Assembly: GCA_033557675.1 (NCBI GenBank)
Contig: JAWQRM010000068.1
Span: forward strand, 1 to 32,673
Direction: 5' to 3'
Length of the DNA stretch: 32,673 nt
Source of the DNA: Coptodactyla brooksi
Lineage: Eukaryota; Arthropoda; Insecta; Coleoptera; Scarabaeidae
Both the position numbers and the translations under genes were made by a program. Every line of letters begins with the position of its first letter. The stretch's first letter is position 1. The notes beneath the pieces were generated by a model. It was not told the DNA's origin, ran no database searches, and was given only the letters and a program-made list of their open reading frames with translations. Positions 31,503-32,673 of the stretch are shown here, piece by piece.

Positions 31503-31885
31503 TCATTTAAATGCGGGAAAGAACTGACTATTCTGCGGGGTCTGTTTTGTCATGTTCGCGTTCAACGCGGGGTGCGGCGAGGTGTTAAAGTTCAACGTCA
31601 TGCCGAACGTCGGCTGCTGCGACATGCCGGACGGCATGGGGACCCGCGGCTGGTTGACAGGCGACGTGGGGTTGCTCGCCAGTTGGTTCATGCTCGGCGC
31701 GGGACCCTGTCTGCTCTGTTTAGGCACTAGCAAATTGTCAAGGTCTATGTTCAAGCTGCCCGAGTTCGACCACGTCGCGCCGACGTTCAGCGGCTTCGCC
31801 TCCTGCTGTTGGGCCGACGTCGGCGGCTGCTGTTCTTTGGAAGACGGCGTTAGGGGTATCGTCGGGACCGGATTCAACATTGGAC
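31503..31885 (-). CDS. Last coding exon of a SCYL2-like clathrin-associated protein
   Basis: On the - strand, after a TTTCTTTTAAG acceptor, the reading is PMLNPVPTIPLTPSS, then ATWSNSGSLNIDLDNLL, a PAPSMNQLASN block, Met/Pro/Gln/Asn-rich sequence and SQFFPAFK before TGA. It is GC-rich and clearly coding against its AT-rich flanks. The LDNLL...PK...SMNQL pattern resembles the C-terminal clathrin- and adaptor-binding tail of SCYL2 (a pseudokinase of clathrin-coated vesicles), which has NNLFGPQK...SMNQLS. Another disordered endocytic protein (AP180/CALM or epsin type) is possible. No catalytic or lipid-binding domain lies in the window, so the symbol is left blank. Confidence 0.6.
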
Positions 31886-32673
31886 CTTAAAAGAAATTCA
31901 GGTATTGATTGATCCGAAAACACACCTAAGGAAACAACACAAAACGAAAAATGCTTTTTTTTAAGTTCTTTCTTTCAATAGAACTTCTTGTCACTAATCT
32001 AGGATCTTGGTTTCAGTTACACAGTTTTAAACAAACACTTGCACAAAACAAATTCTAACAAACTGTTGATTTCTTCCCTGACAGCAGGAATTGTGTATGT
32101 TATTAGTTCAGAAATAGCATGGAGCCCACACAATACCTTTCAGAAGCTTAGTCCAGATTAATTCCTTGCAATTAATTTTTACAGATTAATTGCAAGTCCA
32201 GTTTATACAGAAGTACAAGTGTAGTTTACTATGCACAGAAAGCCTTGATTTCCTTTCTAATAACCAACACATTTTTGTATTTGTGTGATCAATTCGTGAT
32301 GTACATACAAAAATTATTTTCACATATCAATTACATAAAATGAAAGATATTATATTCCAAATATTGTAGTCTAGGTTCATATTTTTTTAGTGCCTAATCT
32401 GAAAACAAAAAGCATGAGGCATTCACCCATAAACTTTTATTAATATATGAAGTCTATTCACCATAGACTTCTTATATTAATCCATTAATGGAACCATTTT
32501 TACCATATATAATGCGGTGCTGCTCCAACTGAAATATATTTAAATATAATATATAATTAACTTTGACAAATTGTGTTCTTTCAGACAAATATGATTCAAC
32601 CAACCCAAGAAAGGTTCCATGCATTCCATAATTCTCTAGTTTAGCCATTAGAAGTTTATGACTTGCCCTATTG
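31886..32673 (-). other. Intron of the minus-strand gene, running off the window
   Basis: AT-rich sequence with no further exon seen. It contains two inverted repeats: a perfect 12-bp pair CTTGCAATTAAT / ATTAATTGCAAG (32165-32176 and 32185-32196), and a 19-bp pair with one mismatch (32439-32457 and 32463-32481). Confidence 0.6.

Noticed and set aside
31552..31890. 112-codon plus-strand frame over the minus-strand exon
   Set aside because: Antisense of a Pro/Gln/Asn-rich coding exon; the minus strand has the acceptor, stop and poly(A) signal.
1..32673. CRISPR arrays, operons, tRNA or rRNA genes
   Set aside because: No regular spacer-repeat structure, no cloverleaf or rRNA-like stretches; the gene structure is eukaryotic throughout.

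Overview
The window looks like insect nuclear DNA. It has AT-rich introns and intergenic DNA, small GT-AG introns, AATAAA poly(A) signals, and decayed mariner, Penelope-like and LINE copies. A beetle is my best guess, because a 'tacagggtgttt' repeat of the kind common in beetle genomes is present, but nothing here proves the order. No bacterial features, CRISPR arrays, tRNA or rRNA genes were seen.

Layout. (1) Positions 1-23668, + strand: an internal slice of a giant spectrin-repeat gene, best matched to nesprin/Msp300. Four phase-0 exons (1295-2105, 2599-2757, 2869-3081, 3153-3413) encode spectrin repeats whose landmark tryptophans are 104 and 105 codons apart after splicing. A small alternative last exon (4134-4244, with tandem poly(A) signals) competes with one enormous exon (4435-20084). 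That exon encodes about 5,217 residues of disordered Lys/Glu-rich protein with two internal tandem-repeat arrays, many basic patches and a recurring [ST][YW]A-x-[IV] motif. It carries a single-base deletion near 8820. A further phase-0 exon lies at 23561-23668. The intron between holds a Penelope-like fragment split by a mariner element with intact TA target duplications.

(2) 25010-27221, + strand: the C-terminal half of IFRD1 (interferon-related developmental regulator). Four exons are clear. The N-terminal half is not visible, one acceptor reads GG instead of AG, and the presumed preceding exon has an in-frame TGA. Two direct copies of an unnamed repeat of about 450 bp bracket the last two exons.

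(3) 27222-31468: intergenic DNA full of decayed transposons (mariner, LINE tail, Penelope GIY-YIG) and short interspersed repeats.

(4) 31469-32673, - strand: the last coding exon of a proline/glutamine/asparagine-rich protein resembling the clathrin-binding tail of SCYL2, with its upstream intron running off the window.

How the genes relate: Msp300/nesprin is a nuclear-envelope and cytoskeleton linker of muscle, IFRD1 a transcriptional co-regulator, and SCYL2 (if correct) a clathrin-traffic pseudokinase. Nothing suggests they form a pathway. I did not find a wholly new system. The most unusual items are the giant exon with its repeats and competing 3' ends, a 34-position intronic hairpin at 2152-2263, and the incomplete Msp300/IFRD1 junction.
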